A stretch of DNA of 64,000 bases from the NCBI GenBank assembly GCA_037833965.1, contig AP031358.1, positions 23,444,001 to 23,508,000 on the forward strand. Direction: 5' to 3'. The notes beneath the pieces were generated by a model, which made no database searches, was not told the origin of the DNA, and was given only the letters and a program-made list of their open reading frames with translations. Positions 1 through 12,388 of this stretch are shown piece by piece. The position numbers and the translations under genes were made by a program. Source of the stretch: Marchantia polymorpha subsp. ruderalis (lineage: Eukaryota; Streptophyta; Marchantiopsida; Marchantiales; Marchantiaceae). How positions within the stretch are numbered: the first letter of the stretch is position 1; the number at the start of each line of letters is the position of its first letter.

Positions 1-1214
1 CCTTCTCTCCTCCTTAGATTTCGGGAAAGGCATTTCATTTCCTGAATCCTACGATGTGGGTCCTGGAAGCTGCTGAGTCATATGTATCCTGAGGCTGATC
101 AGCTTTTGTAGCGGACATATGATCGAAGTGGATGCTGCTATGTGATTCGGCGAAAGTGAAATTTTGTCATTATAAGGCTACGAAGAAGCACGCCCATTTT
201 GACAGTGAGGATTCGGAGAGACGCCCGAGTCCAGAGAGGGAGGTTAAGAGCTGGCTTCAAAACTTAAGGTTGTGCCAATTCTGACCTTCCCCCTGTTGAG
301 GTTTCAGAAGAGTTACTCTTAGAAACTGGGCTAATAATCTAGATGTATCACCTTTTAATAGAGAAGGTACAGTCTTTTGCAGGAAATCTGTAGATCAGTA
401 GGCTTTGACAGGGGCCCGGGGAGTCATTAACAAATTTTTATGATAGTTTACATTACAAAGCAGAGGATGTGCAGACCACGTACACAAGCTAGCCTTCCGG
501 AGAGATATTGGATGCTCGGGTTACCACCCTGGCTGCTTACTCAAGCAATTACCTCTTGTGGAAGTAGGCACAACAGGAATTGAATAATGCCCACCGCAAT
601 TTTATGATCAGAAAACTCCACCCCACCTGAAGTTGGAACCGGTAGATCCAGTTGGGGAAGCAATCAGAACGGGAATCACTTCCAATAGTCTCATGCACAG
701 CCAATCCTTAACCTTCACAATATTTTAAGTGCAACAGATGTCCATGGCTTGACTAGCTTACTATTCTGCCTGGGATCTGTCCGAGAAATAAATTCGGTGT
801 GGAGCAGCAGGGGGCCCGGCAATAAAAGTCATTTATTTTCTCTTTGACAAAATCCCACCCTCTAATGGCTGAGAAAATCAACATACAAGATTTCACGGAT
901 GGTGTGGTGTAGAAAAATTTGTTTTAGATGGAGGAGCTGTTTTGAATTCGTACAAGAGCGAAAGGTTTCCTCCTACATCCAGGGAGCGGTGGAGTGGACT
1001 GCTCATTCAAAATCCGGCATTGTTGGACATCTAAAGTTGGCTCGATGGGTGACTGTGATGCTTCTCTAAATAGTACACAATGCCAGTAGTGCTTTAGTGT
1101 GGGGGATTCGCTTCCCAAATCCAGGAAGGTTATTTTCGCATCGATCTTGTCGTATATTACGTCAGATTCGGAGGCAGCAAGATTTCTTTTCGACACTTTT
1201 AATTTCATTACATC
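1..1214. other. Intergenic sequence upstream of AMT copy A
   Basis: I see no gene here. All frames are broken by stops within short distances, and no conserved protein segment could be recognised. The stretch leads into the promoter of the first ammonium transporter. Confidence 0.5.
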
Positions 1215-1218
1215 CATG

Positions 1219-1672
1219 CATGCCCCTAGTTACGTGAATGAAATCCCAATTTTCATGAGCTATATAAACCGCAGAGTTCCTCTCACTACTCATCAAGTCA
1301 GGAGCTAGCACCGAGAGCGACTGGAGCTTCTCCGACCAAATATCTGCTCATGAAGATAGCCTTTGATTCTTATCGACTTTGCTGATATGCAGAGTTATAA
1401 TTGAGGTATGATCCACGTCTTCTCGTTTCGAGCAGGTTGAATGGTCTTGCCTTATTAAGAGCTTGAGTGTCACTTTAGTCAGCCTCGTAGGCCCTTCTGC
1501 AGTGTCTGTCAAGCGTTCGTGAATCTGAGAGTTCTTTTAGATTATTACCACAGACTGTCTGATCTCTGGTGTGCCTGTGCATTCATCAATTCTTTGCTTG
1601 CGGGCTCCCCACTGCAGGACATATACCTTCATCAATTAGGCGATTTGATCGAAATCTTCAGCTGCAGCATCG
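1219..1672 (+). promoter_or_regulatory. Promoter and 5' leader of AMT copy A, with predicted leader intron
   Basis: A CATGC motif lies at 1219-1223 (within CATCCATGCATGCCCC), and a TATATAAA box at 1261-1268, 412 bp before the ATG. A leader intron is predicted from the donor TTGAG|GTATG (intron from 1406) to the acceptor ACTGCAG (ending 1617), leaving a 55-nt leader segment before the ATG. The layout recurs in the four other copies, which is the main support. The transcription start and the donor are inferred. Confidence 0.5.
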
Positions 1673-3654
1673 ATGGCTCAAGCTCCAGCATCCGGACCCG
1701 CTCCATTCAACCCAGTACCTCTGGCGTACCAGACTACTGGAGATGGGACAGGAGCACCTGACTGGCTCAACAAGGGTGACAACGCCTGGCAGCAAACGGC
1801 AGCAACCCTCGTGGGAATACAATGTATTCCGGGACTGATGATTCTGTACGGAAGTGTAGTGAAAAAGAAATGGGCAATCAATTCAGCCTTCATGTGTCTC
1901 TACGCGTTCGCGGCAGTGCTCATCTGCTGGGTGTCATGGGCCTTCAAAATGTCCTTCGGGGAGGAGCTCATTCCTCTATGGGGCAAAGCTGGGCCTTCTC
2001 TCGATCAAAAGTTTCTGTTGAAACAAGCATTTCTCCCCGCAACGGCAACGGATTATTATCCCCCACTGGCCCCTTTCTATCCGATGGCCACACTTGTTTA
2101 CTTCCAGTTCGTGTTTGCCGCCATCACTCTGATCCTCATTGCAGGGTCTTTGCTGGGCCGAATGAACTTCCTGGCCTGGATGATCTTCGTCCCCCTTTGG
2201 CTCACCTGCTCTTACACCGTGGGAGCTTTCAGCGTATGGGGTGGCGGTTTCCTCTTCCAATGGGGAGTTATCGATTATGCTGGTGGTTATGTGATTCATC
2301 TGTCGTCTGGAGTTGCTGGTTATGTTACTGCTTACTGGGTACGTGCTTCCACTCATGTCTTCTGTTCTGGTCGAGCTAATTCACAGGACTCTCACAGTTT
2401 GTAGCTGATTCTTCTCTAGCTTTCTCTAATAATTACCGGCTTATCGAACTGAAGTTGATCTGATCATGTCTGAGGTTTGCTTGCCATCTTCCAGGTGGGC
2501 CCTAGGCTCGACAAGGACCGCAAGAACTTCCCTCCAAACAACGTTCTGCTTACTTTGGCCGGAGCAGGCCTGCTTTGGCTGGGCTGGAATGGATTCAACG
2601 GTGGAGCACCTTACGCAGCGAATGTTGTCTCGTCCATGGCCGTCCTAAACACAAACATTTGTGCGGCAACCAGCTTGCTCGTCTGGACCAGCATAGATGT
2701 TATTGTATTCAAAAAGCCCTCTGTGATCGGTGCCGTTCAGGGTATGATCACGGGCTTGGTTGTGATCACTCCTTCCGCAGGTAAAATGCACTGTTCATGT
2801 CACCAATACGGAGTGAATGAGAGAAGCATGGAATGAAGTATTTCCACATCCAGAACCGGCGATATTGATTTCCTCATTACAAATTCTGAGCGATAACATT
2901 CTTTCAGAACGCGTGCAACTGAAGTGAGCTTTTAGCATATTCCATGTTAGCATAAATGTTACGAAACCATCCAATTGAGATGTTTAATTTGTTAAGTTTA
3001 CATAAACTATAACAGCCGTCATCAGAGAAGGTTGCAAGCATCTATTCATCTAGATCGTTATCATTATTTATTGCAGGACTGGTTCAAGGCTGGGCTGCCA
3101 TGGTTATGGGAGTTTTCGCCGGGAGCGTTCCATGGTACAGCATGATGATTCTGGGTAAGAAAAAGTTGTTCAATGTGGTGGATGACACTCTGGGCGTATT
3201 CCACACCCATGCAGTCGCAGGAACAATGGGAGGGATTTTGGCAGCATTCTTTGCTCAACCAACTCTTTGCAATTTGTTCTTGTCTATTCCTGGAGAGCGA
3301 GGCATCATCTATGCAGGCGACCACGGAGGAAGCGACGGCCACAAGACTGGGTTGCAGCTCTTGAAGCAGATGTGTGGAGCCCTTTTCATCATCGGATGGA
3401 ATATCGTCATGACTACCATCATCTGTCAAGTTGTCAAACTGGTGGTACCTCTGCGTATGTCAGAAGAACACTTGGACGTGGGAGACGATGCTGCTCACGG
3501 TGAAGAAGCGTACGCTCTGTGGGGCGATGGCGAGACCTTTAATGCATCCATTTACGGTGGCGATGCTTACGCATTCAAAGCTAACAGTGCTGATCCGACT
3601 ACGCATAGTGGGAAATCCTACTCATTCAAGGCGGCGGGAGATGGTGAGCTTTAG
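1673..3654 (+). CDS. AMT2: AMT2/MEP-type ammonium transporter, copy A (3 exons, 509 aa)
   Basis: High-affinity ammonium transporter of the Amt/Mep/Rh family, an integral plasma-membrane channel-like protein with 11 expected membrane helices that acts as a trimer. Exons are 1673-2338, 2495-2780 and 3077-3654; introns 2339-2494 (156 nt) and 2781-3076 (296 nt) are GT-AG and in phase. The family core is present: the [18 protein letters not shown] segment with the conserved Asp, the first pore His in [20 protein letters not shown] in exon 2, and the second pore His in VFHTHAVAG. The C-terminal regulatory motif [18 protein letters not shown] is the AMT2 form, not the AMT1 form. The tail after this motif is the longest in the array (39 residues). 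The wording [17 protein letters not shown] and TDYY is shared with copy E, its apparent closest relative. The start is an ATG whose N-terminus MAQAP matches copies B and D. Confidence 0.93.
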
Positions 3655-4300
3655 ATTACAACATTCATGTGTTCGTTTTAACACATTCCTTAAACCGTCG
3701 TCCAAAACCTCATGTAGACCTCAGAATCATGTAGTGCACCTCTCTTATTCAGGAACGCTGATTCCATCATTCAAAAACTTCAGACAGCAAAACGCTTCGC
3801 TGTTGCCCCCTTCGGTCCTCTCAATGCGGCCGAGCATGGGCAGAAACAGTGAGTGCTGAAGTGTCCTGTGGCCTCTTCTAGACTTCGGCTTGGAAAACTG
3901 GGCCCCAAAATGCTGTAGCATCGTCTTCCTAGATCTCCTCCAGATCCAGCATCCAAACCAATGAAGAATAACACACTCCGAGAAATAGCTTCAACGCCAC
4001 CAGTCTGGTGGCCAATAAGGGTTGTAGGTAGAGTTACCCTGATACTCTCGCATCCCAGAAGCTGATTGATCTCGGGAAGTGATGAAGTCTTGACTGTGCC
4101 ATTCTGCTGTACATAGGTCCAAATTCTTGACTGAAACATGTTTACTCGGTTCTTTTTTTTCAATTTTGGTTTCAAAGAGTGGTAAGGTTATTTGTGCTCA
4201 ATACTTTGTAGAGACGTCTTACAGTTAACAGTAACCTTCCTAATTCAACGATATACATAGACACGGCTACAGGCATATGACCCTTGTAGAAAGGTCAAAA

Positions 4301-4417
4301 AGCATCCCATGGATCATCTTAGTCCTTGTGTAAGGCTTTTGATCTTTCCGAATTTTGTTCCTCCATGTGAATACTAACTTAGAGAGATGGACATGCTTGT
4401 AAGCTGCTGCCGGATCA
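4301..4417 (+). repeat. Conserved block downstream of copy A, matched downstream of copy E
   Basis: The stretch resembles 28470-28603. Both begin with AGCAT-two bases-CATGGATC and end with the identical 15-mer GCTGCTGCCGGATCA (4403-4417 and 28589-28603). Between these they share CCA(T/C)GTGAATA and TTAGAGA. The blocks start about 650 and 560 bp after the stop codons of copies A and E, on the same strand as the genes. This is either a remnant of a segmental duplication that included the 3' flank, or a conserved element. Confidence 0.65.
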
Positions 4418-5820
4418 GAAAACCGAGTATTTGTAGGCTAGAACAATTTTGGGTGGAAACGTGCATTTAGGTAATTTAAATCTTAATTAGACAGTCACCC
4501 AGATAATAAGCTGCACACCTCGGCAGATTTTTCACTGTAAGTAGGTCGTTTCTTGTGGTAGAAATTGCTTTTCCGCAGCATGAAATAAAACAATTGATTT
4601 TTCAACGATAATGAATTCGTGGTGTAGAATCGGATGTTTTGCTGTCTGCCTAGAAGCTCGAAACTATTGTTAAGAGCACTTGTAGCTGCTGTAACAGCTG
4701 CCGTTAAGGCTGATTGTGCCTTTTACACTGATTCTTTGTGCAAAGCCGCAGGTCTTGCCTTACATCCATTAGGTAAGCCTGTTCGATGATTACTTACGTT
4801 GAGTAACACAAAAACATCACGAAATATATGAAATGCGTGACAGTAACCTGCTTCAGCTGTATGTAGATCTGGCATCATGAGCACCTGGGAATGACTTTCG
4901 TCCTTTGGATTACGGTCCAGTACCATGTATATTTCAAATTTTCGCTTCCTTCGCTGAATATATATTATTTATCTCCCTTGAATCCATATCAAAAAGATGG
5001 AAAATCCTAAGACACTACTCAGTAATATGGATGCATATCATGGCTCTGCGAACCAGACTTTAGCTCGAGAATCTTATTTGCAACGCTTTTTTCCATATCT
5101 TCTTCTTATCAGAGCCAATTATAAGATTCTCCTTGATCTTCCTTATAAGCTTCAGTCATGCACTGCTGGCAAGATAGGCCTCTATCTATATTTGTATCTT
5201 CAGACCTTTCTCTTAGTATGAAATTGGAATTTGTGTGGCCATATCAGATCGGAAAGAGTAGAATTATAAAGGAAGTATCTTAGGTCTCTGACGCATAATT
5301 ACTTCCACGTTTCTTTGATATGAAATGAAGAAAACAGGTTCATCTTCATAGCAAATGCTGGCATACCCGTATTTCTGCCACGAACAATGTTAGGTGCACT
5401 AAGATTGTCCTTTTTCAAATTAAGCGCGATTCGCTTTCAATAATGTCTTCAATTATATGATGACTCTAAATTGGCACTTATATCATGAGCTACAATTTTG
5501 AACAAATATTATGATTGTATCTACTTCTTATGAACTTTCTGATACTTTGAAAATATAGCAATCTCTTAATAGAACAATATGGTTTTACATTATACGCAGT
5601 CTACTTTACTCTCGTAGTGGATCCTGGTAAATGGAAAATTCCGCTATGATTTGAATACCTGTAGTAAATTTAAACGAACGCTGAAATTGCAGGAGGTTAG
5701 ACGCTCAAAAGCGTGTTCTTCATCAAGAGCAAATATTCTTGCATCCTTTCCGTCTGCGTCTAATAGGTTACGGGCATAAATTCTAGCGTTTTTCACGAGA
5801 GTGGAATCTTAAACTAGGCA

Positions 5821-6321
5821 TCAGGAGATGGTCACTTCAGGTGGATGAACATCAAAATATTTCACAAGAGCTGTAGATTCCATTTGGGCCTCAACGACCA
5901 ACAACTCAAATCTAAGGCTTTGAACCAGTCCATATTTAAATCTTCTATCTTTACCGCTGGCACAGATGGGTCCAGTTGTGTCCATGTCCGAGCCCACTTT
6001 TGATTCCTCTGTGCAGGCAGCTAATCCTGGGATCTGGTCGAAAATCATATTGGAATGAGTGTACTTATAAGTGGTTCCTGGACACGAGGAAGAAATACAC
6101 GACTGTTTATGATGAAGAGCTCCCGTTGGTTGACTTCTATTCCGAAATCTCTGCTTTCCACAGTGACCTTGTCTAAACGAACATTCCTTGTTTGTAAATA
6201 TTCCTTTCTGTAGATCTCTGAAAAGGCCTAGTGGGACTAGTTCGTCCGAATGCTTTAATACTCTAACAACCTTCTTTCCTTCTAAAGAAATGTTTCCATG
6301 ATAAAGAAAGTGGTACAGCAT
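5821..6321 (-). other. Unassigned open reading frame, 166 codons
   Basis: An uninterrupted minus-strand frame runs from an ATG at 6321 to a stop at 5821-5823. It has no recognised domain, signal peptide or membrane segment, and no introns are needed. Its composition is not obviously coding, and no copy of it was noticed in the other spacers. It could be chance, a decayed gene fragment or a lineage-specific short gene. I do not assign a function. Confidence 0.12.
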
Positions 6322-6592
6322 AAACCTCACAGGTGCAAATGGTTAGGAAATGTAGTGTCAGCTGCATGAGAGACGAATCTGTTTGTTCAAGATAACACTG
6401 GCGTCCTTGGACCCTCACAAAATTCGACTCTCGCTGCAGCATCCTGCGGCGCTCAGTTTGTAGTCTATTTTCATCGCACCTGATCCGATCGTCTGGAATG
6501 ACAATGCTTCAAACGCGTGATGCAAACCTTGTGATTGGACACATGAAAATCGTTGAATATCCATCCACCCGAGGATTGTGGAAGTACATCAG

Positions 6593-7111
6593 TTTATAAG
6601 GATTCCTCCAACTGGGAAAGCTTCATTTCCTTCTCACCCTCTCGAAAACGCTGGGTGAGAAGCAACAGCTAGCTCTCGACCTGCTCGATATACTTTCCTG
6701 CTTGAATATCCGGTACTTCTACTCTTTACACGCGTTTCTCTCTTAGTTCAACGATCTTACTTCAATTGCAAGTTAGGAGGTATTGTCAAGTTTGTGGGAA
6801 TTGTATTAAGCTAGCCATGACGTATACTCCACCTCATTGCGTTAGAAGCTGAATTCACCTCAGTGCACTGAGTTGCGAAGTGCATTTGGACTTTCAAACT
6901 TCTAAATCTTCCTTCTGTATGTCTTTAAGTATCTGAGATAAAAGAGTATGTTACTTGCCATTTTATGTTATCTTTTGGGCTACTAGTGCTAATCATTAGA
7001 GGGATTCCTCTCTATGTCTATTTTCTACTCCTGCAGAATGCACAGAAGATAGAATAGAAGTAGAGATCCTTTTATTACACGACAATTTGAGAGGAGGTTA
7101 GCCCCGAAGGA
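6593..7111 (+). promoter_or_regulatory. Promoter and 5' leader of AMT copy B, with predicted leader intron
   Basis: A TTTATAAG box lies at 6593-6600, 519 bp before the ATG. A leader intron is predicted from the donor TTAGGAG|GTATT (intron from 6780) to CTCCTGCAG (ending 7036), 75 nt before the ATG. Unlike the other copies, no CATGC motif was found just upstream of the TATA box. Confidence 0.45.
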
Positions 7112-9147
7112 ATGGCACAAGCTCCAGGACCAGCTGCATTTAATCCAGTGCCTCTCGCATACCAAACTACCGGAGATGGCACTTCAGCACCCGATTGGCT
7201 CAACAAAGGTGACAATGCTTGGCAGCTCACCGCATCCACGCTTGTGGGACTGCAATGTGTACCAGGACTGATGATCCTCTACGGCAGTGTGGTGAAGAAG
7301 AAATGGGCAATAAACTCTGCCTTCATGTGCCTCTACGCATTTGCAGCAGTGCTCATCTGCTGGGTTTCATGGGCTTTCAAGATGTCCTTTGGAGAACAAC
7401 TCCTCCCCATTTGGGGGAAGGCAGGACCTGCTCTGGACCAGAAATTCTTGTTGAGCCAAGCTGACCTCCCATCGACAGGAACAGATTTCTTCCCACCACT
7501 GACACCTCTGTATCCGATGTCGACCCTCGTTTATTTTCAGTTCGTGTTTGCAGCCATCACTCTCATCCTCATTGCAGGATCTCTTCTGGGCCGGATGAAC
7601 TTTCTGGCATGGATGCTCTTCGTTCCCCTCTGGCTCACGTGCTCTTATACCGTTGGGGCTTTCACGGTATGGGGTGGAGGTTTTCTATTTCAATGGGGTG
7701 TCATAGATTATGCAGGCGGTTATGTCATCCATCTCTCCTCCGGAGTTGCTGGCTACGTTGCTGCTTATTGGGTAAGTGTTCCTCGTGAGCAGGGTACTAC
7801 TAGCGCAGTGCTGCTTCTTACCTGTTCACAAGCGTATAAGATTCGTCATGGAATTTTCTGGACCTGGATTTGATGTAGAATCTCTATTATAATGACAGCA
7901 ATATCTCATACAGGATGCTTCCAAGGAAGAAAATCGAAGCTGCTAACTCTGAGATTTGAATTTGGTTCGAACCTGACATCATTGAGCTTACAAATGCACC
8001 TTGTTCTCGCCTTGACATAACGTGGGCTCAGTGAATGATGCTTGCAACTGATGCTTTCGTTTTCAGGTCGGCCCCAGATTAGACAAGGATCGTAAGAACT
8101 TTCCTCCAAACAACGTTCTGCTCACTTTGGCAGGGGCGGGCATGTTGTGGTTAGGCTGGAATGGGTTCAATGGAGGAGCGCCCTACGCAGCCAATGTTAT
8201 CTCCTCAATGGCAGTACTGAACACCAGTATTTGTGCCGCAACGAGCTTGCTCGTCTGGACGAGCATCGACGTTATTGTTTTTAAACGTCCGTCAGTGATC
8301 GGTGCAGTTCAAGGGATGATCACCGGTTTGGTTGTCATCACTCCCTCCGCTGGTAGCTCATCATTCTAACCCATTGAATTCTCGATAAGCTGTACACATT
8401 CAATTTCTCCGATATCCTTTTGCTCACTGAAAATGGACTCTGAAAATGTCTTACTCTCGAGCCACTGCACATAATACAGACGTGAATTCTGAACCATGAA
8501 ATTAAGTGCAAGGCTCCATTTACTCTTGACAGTGTGCCTGGCATAGATTTATGGTAGCTATTCAAAGTAGCTAACATCATGTGTGAGTTGGAAGATGATC
8601 AAAATTGAACCTAGTTGTTATGTGATCTGTGACAGGTTTGGTGCAAGGATGGGCTGCCATGGTCATGGGAGTGTTTGCCGGGAGCATTCCATGGTACAGC
8701 ATGATGATTCTGGGCAAGAAGAAGCTATTCAATGTGGTGGATGACACTTTGGGTGTGTTCCATACTCACGCCGTTGCAGGGAGCATGGGAGGAATTCTGG
8801 CAGGATTCTTCGCCCAGCCAACGCTGAACAATCTGTTCCTGTCAATTCCCAACGAGCGCGGCATCATATACTCTGGCGATGCAGGTGGAGTCCATGCCCA
8901 CAGGGCCGGCATGCAGCTGGTGAAGCAGATCAGTGGGGCTGCTTTCATCATCGGGTGGAACATTCTTGTCACCAGCTTGATCTGTCAGTCCATCAAGTTG
9001 GTGGTGCCACTGCGTATGTCGGACGCAGAGCTGGCCGTAGGAGACGATGCAGCTCATGGTGAAGAAGCATACGCTCTCTGGGGCGACGGAGAAGTGTACG
9101 ATGCATCACTGCACAGCGCAGATGGGATGAAGGATTACAAAACCTAG
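7112..9147 (+). CDS. AMT2: AMT2/MEP-type ammonium transporter, copy B (3 exons, 485 aa)
   Basis: Ammonium transporter of the Amt/Mep/Rh family, expected in the plasma membrane. Exons are 7112-7771, 8067-8352 and 8636-9147; introns are 295 and 283 nt with GT-AG ends. In this copy the conserved pore-region Asp is D199 (IDYAGG), the first pore His is H207 (VIHLSSG) and the second is H360 (FHTHAVAG). Exon 2 encodes [14 protein letters not shown]; bacterial AmtB has Ser in place of the Ala here (GFNAGS), so the external ammonium site lacks that hydroxyl, as is known for AMT2-type proteins. The C-terminal [18 protein letters not shown] motif is followed by the shortest tail in the array (17 residues, ending DYKT). 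No broken frame or missing core residue was seen. Confidence 0.93.
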
Positions 9148-10450
9148 ATGAGAAATAGTCTCAGATACTGTCCACTCTCCTCTCTCTTCTCAGACCTGCA
9201 AAGCTTAAGATCCAGGAGAAAAGGAGGGTTTTTAAATCAACGACAACCATTCAATTTCATTAGATCCGTAGTCAACGTTTACAAATTTTCTCGTCACCCA
9301 GAAAATTTTGTATGCTTTATTTCTCCATCACAACGATGGTAGTGAACTGTAATGAAGATTTTCGAGGCCTCAGATTGCTGTCTCGCTGCTTTTACCCCGG
9401 CTTCCCAAGGAAGCTCCCATGATAGATTTGGGATAACCGAATCTTGCATCCAGATTATCATGAAGTGCATACAGAGATGCACACTGAGCTTCAACACCAA
9501 AACCTATCATTCTCTTGCTGTGTTGAAGTCCTGTGTACTCTACCGTTCAAATCACCTGAACTTTCGAATGTTGTATCGTTCCAGTTTATTGCATCCGATC
9601 AGATAGGATTCCACTGATATCTACTTCAGCTAGAGTAGCTTTCAAGTTCACGTTCTTATTCAATCTCAACATCATAGAACTTAGCTGCATGAACTGTTCA
9701 ACTGAGACTTACGAAATTCAATTGATTTGCTTCAAATATTTCTGAATATCTTCAAATACCAAGGTCTCCTTCTTTATTTTAAAATTTAGTATTGAAATTT
9801 ATTCCTTTGAAGGTTGTCATCTTAAGCACTGCTTTTTACAGGAGTGTGGCTCGTGTTTTGAGACATTCACGTCTGAGTCTTTTGGCTTTATGGAATCCCA
9901 AATTTGTTCAGGCTAGTGGCAGTATCATCTAATGGTAACAAAATTGATTGTCATGGTGACAATCCACACTCATGTCACTTTCTTTCCGAAGAACATAAAT
10001 ATGCATATATTATCTGTGCTCGTATTGCTTCTTGAAATTATAAGTATTGTTCTATTGGGCATTGTATTCTTTTCCGTGGTGATATTTGCTCTTTGCAGGC
10101 ACCTCTTGGTCCTGATTGGAAATAATTCAAGAGAAGATTCTACTCTTCTGGCCACCTATGGTCATGTTCTATCTTCCTTCGATGGCTACTTCAAGAAAAG
10201 AGGGTGCGCACATTGAATTTATATATATATATATACACGAAACTGATACATATGGATGACTTGAAGATGATATATCTAGCAGAACAGGTCATATGGACTC
10301 TCTTGCACTTGACATAGGATTAGTATCATTAACATTTTGCAGAAAGGTAAACTCGAGTTTAGGTGCATTGATATCCCCACCTTATCGGATCGAGCACTGA
10401 TGCTAATCCGGAACTCAGACAATATATAATTTGACATGATTGCATTAGTA

Positions 10451-10455
<5 letters not shown>

Positions 10456-10486
<31 letters not shown>
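10456..10486. repeat. TA dinucleotide microsatellite
   Basis: An uninterrupted alternating A/T tract of 31 nt. A shorter one lies at 10220-10235. Confidence 0.95.
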
Positions 10487-10489
<3 letters not shown>

Positions 10490-11144
10490 CTCAAGCTTTG
10501 AATTCGAACACCATCATGACACATGGTTCCCTACCCACAAAGTCAACCCTAAATTTCGTTATCCAAACTTTTATTTATCTACTCTGACTCACAATCCATC
10601 TAACTTATATTTTTAAATGAAATACTATGGTATAGGATTTGTTGGCAGTAGTCTATATGACTACATGGTCATGAAAGAAATCGTTGGAAACGATACACGT
10701 GCCAGCATTATCTCAACTGCGATGGCAGGGTAGCACAAAGATGCAGAAACCCATGACCGAGACTTAGGTGGCAAAAGTCAACTTGTTTCTCATATCTATG
10801 CAGCTTCATTTACTATACCGAGTTCAAAAGTTTTCTGCCCAAAATTTCGTGGATAGGAGTTCTCCATCACTAGCGTACAGTTGACTATTTTTCAGGACTT
10901 ATCCACTGTACGGTACCTAGATGGCAACTCAATCAGACGAAAAGAATTTTGAAGGACATCATGCGTTCATAGGTAATACGAGAAAGAATTTCTAAATGAA
11001 CCAAACCATATTTTATTTGGAAATGTGTGTCGCTGCAGCTAAGGCGATGGAATTCAAGCAGGCCTTAAGTTCGTGAAATATCGACCAGAATCATCCCATT
11101 TAAGCATGGAGTCCTTGTGACAATCAGTGCGCCACGAATTGGCA

Positions 11145-11172
11145 ATCACTGACTGTGGCTACAGTCAGTGAT
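11145..11172. repeat. Perfect 12-bp inverted repeat with 4-nt loop
   Basis: The arm ATCACTGACTGT (11145-11156), the loop GGCT and the exact reverse complement ACAGTCAGTGAT (11161-11172) form a hairpin. It lies about 650 bp upstream of the TATA box of copy C. Confidence 0.9.
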
Positions 11173-11783
11173 AATCTGAGTCTGATCATATCCAACCTCA
11201 ACCATTCTCAGGTAACTTGGAATGTTTAACAGATGTGTAACTTGCCCTCGTACCTTTTGAACTTGCCTAAGTTAGCTTTCCTCTTTGCATCGGAATATCA
11301 CATCAGGTAAAACTGACCTTCTATCACGGTAAAGCTCAGCAGACATTTGAGTTTCCACGTGCGAGACTCAGCGAGGACACTTGTGATCTCACATGCACGA
11401 GACGAGCATTTAAACTCGACCATGGCCTTGAAACCTCACCAAAGAGCAAGTGCTTGGTCAGCGATGTGCATGTCAGAATCTACAAGAAGAGATGAGAATC
11501 ATCCAGCTGCATGTCAACTAATAGGATCATCGATCGTGAAACACTCATTGTATCTTGTACATCTGTCACAGAATAGATTGAGCATTGAATATTGACTTCC
11601 CGGACATTCGGATGTCGGAAGCCGTCCGCATTAGAGATGGATCTGGTTTTTCGAGATATCAGGAAAACTTGGAAACCCAGAAAATGGTTTTCAGACTCAG
11701 AGTTCCTGTACACTTCTGCCTCCGTATTCAACCTTTCCTGGCTTCATCTGTGCTGGGAATCTGGAGCAAAACCGCCTGACATC

Positions 11784-12388
11784 CATGCCCACCCCAACCT
11801 TTGGGCATCTGGGGGATTCACTCGAGCTATAAGAGCAGCAGCAGTTCCCAGTCTACTTACCTTCCCTCTTGAGCTAAATCTGAGGAAAGGTTTAATCCTT
11901 CAACCTATTCCAAGATCTCGAAAACAGTACAGATAGTCCACATCTTACACCATTTATTGGAAATCAACCACTGATTGATCTTCGCTTTCACTAATTGTAT
12001 TCTACTCTACTCTGCTGTGGTAATGTTCGAACTGTTGTGAGCTCGTCTTGTCAGGATAGTTCCATGTCCAATGAACTCCGTACACATGATGTGTAGCACA
12101 GTCGCTATATGTTTTCCCAAATAGGTGTTCGGTAGAGTTGCGGAGCAGTGCCAAAGCCAGCCAGCCAGTACGAGTCCGTTGGTCCGAGTCGTAGATTTAC
12201 ACGACAATATTAGCTGGAACGCTTCGAACTGCCGATGCCCAGAATACTTGCTGTTCCTCATTCGTGTTGTGGTTTAGGATGATCTCATGTATGCGTTAAC
12301 GATCTGATATTCCTTATTTCCATTGTTTGACTATGGATTGCAGAAGAGCTTCTTCCGAGCACTTGGATCGGGGTTCGGACTAGCAGAT
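11784..12388 (+). promoter_or_regulatory. Promoter and 5' leader of AMT copy C, with predicted leader intron
   Basis: CATGCCC starts at 11784 (within CATCCATGCCC, as in copy A). The TATA-like CTATAAGAGCAGC lies at 11827-11839, about 560 bp before the ATG. A leader intron is predicted to end at GGATTGCAG (12343), 45 nt before the ATG. The donor is uncertain; GAAAG|GTTTA at 11890 is a candidate. Confidence 0.42.

Larger units (their letters stand above)
3655..6592. other. Intergenic sequence between AMT copies A and B
   Basis: No gene could be recognised. The stretch holds the 3' flank of copy A, the block shared with the flank of copy E (4301-4417) and an unassigned minus-strand open frame (5821-6321). 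The rest is AT-rich sequence without recognisable features. Confidence 0.5.
9148..11783. other. Intergenic sequence between AMT copies B and C
   Basis: No gene could be recognised. It contains two TA microsatellites (10220-10235 and 10456-10486) and a perfect 12-bp inverted repeat (11145-11172). The small open frames here are short and low in complexity, and one is only the TA repeat translated. Confidence 0.5.

Noticed and set aside
400..720. A stretch near the left edge with a fragment that looked faintly like retrotransposon gag
   Set aside because: Only about 24 codons lie between stops and no conserved gag motif is present. The similarity is not better than chance.
10276..10524. A minus-strand frame containing repeated Ile-Tyr
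   Set aside because: The repeat is the translated TA microsatellite.
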